DNA from: Clostridiales bacterium
Lineage (GTDB): Bacteria; Bacillota; Clostridia; Oscillospirales; Acutalibacteraceae
Direction: 5' to 3'
NCBI GenBank assembly: GCA_021200075.1
Contig: JAJQGZ010000187.1
Span: 1-17,947, forward strand
Length of the DNA stretch: 17,947 nucleotides
Both the position numbers and the translations under genes were made by a program. Position 1 is the first letter of the stretch. Every line of letters begins with the position of its first letter. Shown here piece by piece: positions 15,110-17,947 of the stretch. The notes under the pieces are model-generated. The model was not told the origin of the DNA. It saw only the letters and a program-made list of their open reading frames with translations, and did no database searches.

Positions 15110-15880
15110 CGCACATTCACACATAGGCTCTTTCGGCGGTTGGGCGGGAGTTGCTTTCACCAAGGAAAAGCTGATAGCACAAATGGATGAATTTGTAATT
15201 GAAAAGACCTTTCTCACTGGTTCGTCCTTTCAGGGCAACGACGAGGTAGTGGACGCTTTTCAGTCGTATCCGGACAGGATTGTTCCGTTCGTTTGGGTAA
15301 ATCCGCTTCTCGATGATGTTAAAAAAAGCTTGATAAATGTATTAATAAAGAAAATTTTGTCGGTATAAAAACGCAGCCTCTTTTTGATGCGTTTGTGGCG
15401 GACGACCCGATAGTTTATCCTGTTATGGATTTTGCAAGGGAGTACAATGTTCCCGTCTTTATCCATTGCGGTCACCCTCCGTATTCTCTTCCGTGGAGCG
15501 TTGCCCTGCTTGCCGAGCAATATCCAGATGTTACGGTCACAATGATTCATATGGGGCACGGTCACGGAGTTTACATAGACGTTTCAATCAAAATGGCAAA
15601 ACGTTACGATAATCTCCGCCTTGAAATGAGCGGTATGCCTATGGGCAGTAAAATAAGAGAAGCTTACGAAACCGTCGGAAAGGACAGGATAATGTTCGGT
15701 ATAGATTCTCCTTTCCATCATCCGTCCGTTGAAGTTCAAAAGGTTCTCTCCTGCGGTCTTGACGAAAAAGCGTGAGAGGATGTTTTTTATAATAACGCAA
15801 ATAAAATTCTTTTAAACGCAAAAAATAATCCTTTAAAATGCTTGCTTTATTATATTCACTGCAATTCATACTCCAAGTAG
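15096..15880 (+). CDS. Metal-dependent amidohydrolase, one frameshift and in-frame TGA
   Basis: Amidohydrolase-2-like TIM-barrel hydrolase. Metal-binding motifs are visible: DAHSHIG at the N-terminus, FIHCGHPPYSLPW, MIHMGHGHG, and FGIDSPFHHPS with the catalytic Asp. AAAGGAG precedes the ATG at 15096. The frame breaks in the A7 run at 15321-15327 (one base short; joined reading KKLDKCINKENFVGIKTQP). An in-frame TGA at 15773-15775 sits where Arg is likely (EKA-R-EDVFYNNANKIL), and the frame stays open to TAG 15878-15880, overlapping the convergent gene by 25 bases. The true end is uncertain. It is coupled to the ECF gene, so it may process the imported compound, but the substrate is unknown. 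Confidence 0.8.
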
Positions 15881-16259
15881 TACGGGATTAGGTTATTGAG
15901 ATATATTTTGGAATTATCCTGTTTGCTTGTAAAGAGCAATACCCCCTCGTTAATATTTGCCAAATATATTTCTTCATCGCAGTCTGTTAAAACGCAGGTG
16001 TCGTCAATTTTTTGACCGTTTATTTTATGCACTTTGCAGTTGTCCGCTGTGCCTTTATATGTATATCCCGACGGCAGTTTATCTACGCTGCCGCTCAGGC
16101 AATAAATATCGTCTTCGTAATAAATAATCGTTCCGACGGTATTTAAGCCGTAACGGATATTGCTTTCTCTTTTTGATTCAACGGTTACGCACAGCAGTAT
16201 TGCCGATAATATAATAACAAATGACAAAACCGATAAACCGATTTTATTTTTTTACTCAT
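15856..16259 (-). CDS. Membrane-anchored small protein, unknown function, start frameshifted
   Basis: About 134 residues. The ATG at 16259 has GGAG seven bases upstream, but the frame requires one more base in the T7 run at 16247-16253 to read SKKNKIGLSVLSFVIILSA. That gives one N-terminal membrane segment followed by a 100-residue extracytoplasmic domain with four cysteines and no family I recognise. It lies 43 bases after the ABC ATPase gene on the same strand, so it is probably an accessory or immunity-like partner of that transporter; this is inference from position only. The 3' end converges on the amidohydrolase. Confidence 0.5.
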
Positions 16260-16302
16260 TTTTACTCCTTTCATCGTATAAAAACGGCTGAAATATATTT
16301 GC

Positions 16303-17164
16303 TTATTTTAAATATTCAAAATAGTACAGATACACATCCTCAAGCGAGATGTTATTGACGGGGATATAGCTTTGAAGCGGTTTATCTATTACAATCCTCA
16401 GTGATATTCCGTTTCGGTCGTGGACGATGTTGCCGAGACCTGCGCTTTTTTTGCAGAGAGAGCAATTCGTCCTTTTCCCCTCGTATTTCAAATACCCTGT
16501 TTGATATGCTGTTCATTAAGTTTTCGGGCGTATCTTTTTTAATCAAATCGCCCTTTTTGAGCAGTATAACCTCATCGGCGATACATTCAATGTCGGATAC
16601 TATATGTGTTGCAAGTAAAATTATTTTATCCTTTGAAAGCTCGGCGAGCATATTGCGAAAATTGATTCTTTCTTTTGGGTCAAGACCTGCGGTCGGCTCA
16701 TCGAGAATTATAATTATAGGATCGTTTAAAAGTGCCTGGGCTAACATAAGCCGCTGCTTCATTCCGCCGGAGAATGAGGAAATTTTTGAATTTTTCACAT
16801 CAAAAAGATTTACTCTTTTAAGCAAAGCGGCAATCAGCTCGTCGGAATGTTTTATCCCCTTAACACCGGACATATATTTTAAAAACATATAAGCGCTGAA
16901 ATCGTTATAGAGCGCCTGTTGTTGCGGCATATATCCGATTAGACTGCGGTACTTTTCCCCGAGCGAGAGTATCTCTTTCCTGTCAATCAGAATTTCGCCC
17001 GATGTTCTTTTTACATTGTTGGTCAAAAGGTTAATCAAAGTGGTTTTGCCCGAGCCGTTTGGCCCGAGTATACCGTATATACCGTCTGTGAGGGTGACGG
17101 TCAGATGATTCAATGCGGCGTTATTACCGTATTTTTTTGTAAGATTATTAATTTGAATTTTTAT
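16303..17164 (-). CDS. ABC-2 type transporter ATPase, one homopolymer frameshift, ATA at expected start
   Basis: ATP-binding subunit, about 286 residues. Walker A is GPNGSGKTT, the Q-loop lies in GYMPQQQ, the signature is FSGGMKQR, Walker B is IIILDEPTAGLD, and the H-loop is ATHIVSD. Family length and N-terminal strand (KIQINNLTKKYGNNAALNHL) indicate a start at 17164, which reads ATA instead of ATG. The first conventional codon in frame, TTG 17113, would cut off strand 1. The C-terminal 60 residues lie in another frame after the T7 run at 16446-16452 (LQKKSAGLGNIVHDRNGISL...). The downstream gene is the small membrane protein and the upstream gene the permease. The exported substrate is unknown. 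Confidence 0.85.
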
Positions 17165-17168
17165 TTTG

Positions 17169-17947
17169 CTACCTACTCGGTGTCAGGCACCATTTCCTTT
17201 TGCATAAATAAAGCATTATAATGCAAATAACTGCAATGATAAAGTGGATGAAAAATGTTTTCGAATACAAGCCGTCGGCTAAAATCAGCGAATTAAGATT
17301 TAATAAGTACAATAAGCGAAAATCGCCTGCGAAATTAATATTTACCATATCGAGTGCGCTCGGCAGGACAAACAGGCAGGCGGATATTATTATCACACCG
17401 AGGCGTGAGCAAAATGCCGATAACGCCGCAACAATCAGCGAAATTGTACTCGCAAGCAGAAATTCAAATATAAAATTAAGTATTATATATCCTAAAATCG
17501 AAACGCTTATATCGGCGCTTTGCAGGCACTGCAAATTTTTAATATCCGCTGTTAAATTATCAATCGGATAAAGATAAATGTTTTGAATTATCAAAGCCGA
17601 ATACGATATAAGGCTGAGAATAAATACCTTGGGGATAACCGTGAATATTTTTTTAAAATAAAGCGAGCCTCTGCCTTTTTTTGATGTGCGGTTAAGACTT
17701 ATCATATCGGACGATTTTTTTAATTGAAAAAACAGAAGAAAAAATAATGATAACAGCGCAAATTAAAATCAGTATTTCAGCCCGGTTACTCGATGAATCG
17801 AAGAGACTGTTATATCCGATTTCGTTAACCAGCACCGCTTTGCTATTGCCGTTTGTGCCGAATTCGAGCCTTTCAATTTGTTGTGTCAATGTGTCAAGAG
17901 CTTGTCTTTGAGTGTCGTATGCTTAGTTTTTCGCTCTCTCAAGCTCA
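17169..17947 (-). CDS. ABC-2 type permease, partial at window edge, frameshifted
   Basis: Membrane subunit of the same exporter; the N-terminus lies beyond the window. A soluble segment (TQQIERLEFGTNGNSKAVLV) leads into a membrane helix (ILILICAVIIIFSSVFSI). A break in the T7 run at 17715-17721 follows, and then four or five further helices (VIPKVFILSLISYSALIIQ, ILGYIILNFIFEFLL, VIIISACLFVLPS, FIHFIIAVICIIMLYL). Another frame problem near 17917 interrupts the upstream part. The last residues come from a short palindrome (17179-17191), so the native C-terminus may end near KRKW. The stop is five bases before the ATPase start, which implies one operon. Confidence 0.7.
17179..17191. repeat. Short palindrome at the permease 3' end
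   Basis: GGTGTCAGGCACC has arms GGTGT/GCACC with one wobble pair. It falls inside the last codons of the permease and supplies its CLTPS ending. Similar GGTGCCTGACACC palindromes recur in Firmicute genomes (recollection). Confidence 0.4.

Noticed and set aside
1..17947. CRISPR array or tandem repeats
   Set aside because: No regularly spaced direct repeats were seen anywhere in the window.

Overview
The window looks like a chromosomal segment of a gut-type Firmicute of class Clostridia. The signs are a lipoprotein PstS with the domain order seen in clostridial homologues, AGGAGG-like ribosome binding sites, moderate GC, a PBSX/XkdA-W-like clostridial phage module, and an ECF-type vitamin transporter subunit. 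No taxonomic marker gene is present, so this is an inference.

Layout. (1) 109-3450, plus strand: a phosphate uptake operon pstS-pstC-pstA-pstB without phoU, carrying about nine reading-frame lesions. (2) 3445-3922: no protein gene, but dense secondary structure, including a 330-base element whose two ends are inverted copies of one outward-facing terminator hairpin. It ends at the CCA of a tRNA-Ser(UGA) gene (3923-4011, minus). (3) 4138-14238, minus strand: a tightly overlapping phage structural operon transcribed right to left. Its order is terminase small and large subunits, portal, protease/scaffold, major capsid, head-tail connector, head closure, tail terminator, a 30-residue small ORF, LysM baseplate protein, hub, spike, gp25, baseplate J, tail protein I and tail fibre. 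Tail sheath, tail tube, tape measure, lysis, integrase, repressor and replication genes are all absent. (4) 14240-14520: back-to-back terminators and a candidate promoter/operator. (5) 14521-15880, plus strand: an ECF transporter S component and a metal-dependent amidohydrolase. (6) 15856-17947, minus strand: a membrane-anchored small protein, an ABC-2 type ATPase and a partial permease.

Most genes longer than about 110 codons are broken by one single-base indel, usually in an A/T run of 5-7 bases. Joining the frames restores recognisable full-length families. This points to sequence or assembly error as a major cause. The pst operon is denser in lesions, many outside homopolymers and two of them nonsense codons, so real decay there is possible. 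Gene extents below are therefore given across the frame breaks.

The main object of interest is the head-plus-baseplate phage locus with no tail-tube genes: a precise internal deletion, a cryptic prophage, or a domesticated particle. The second is the structured element abutting tRNA-Ser.
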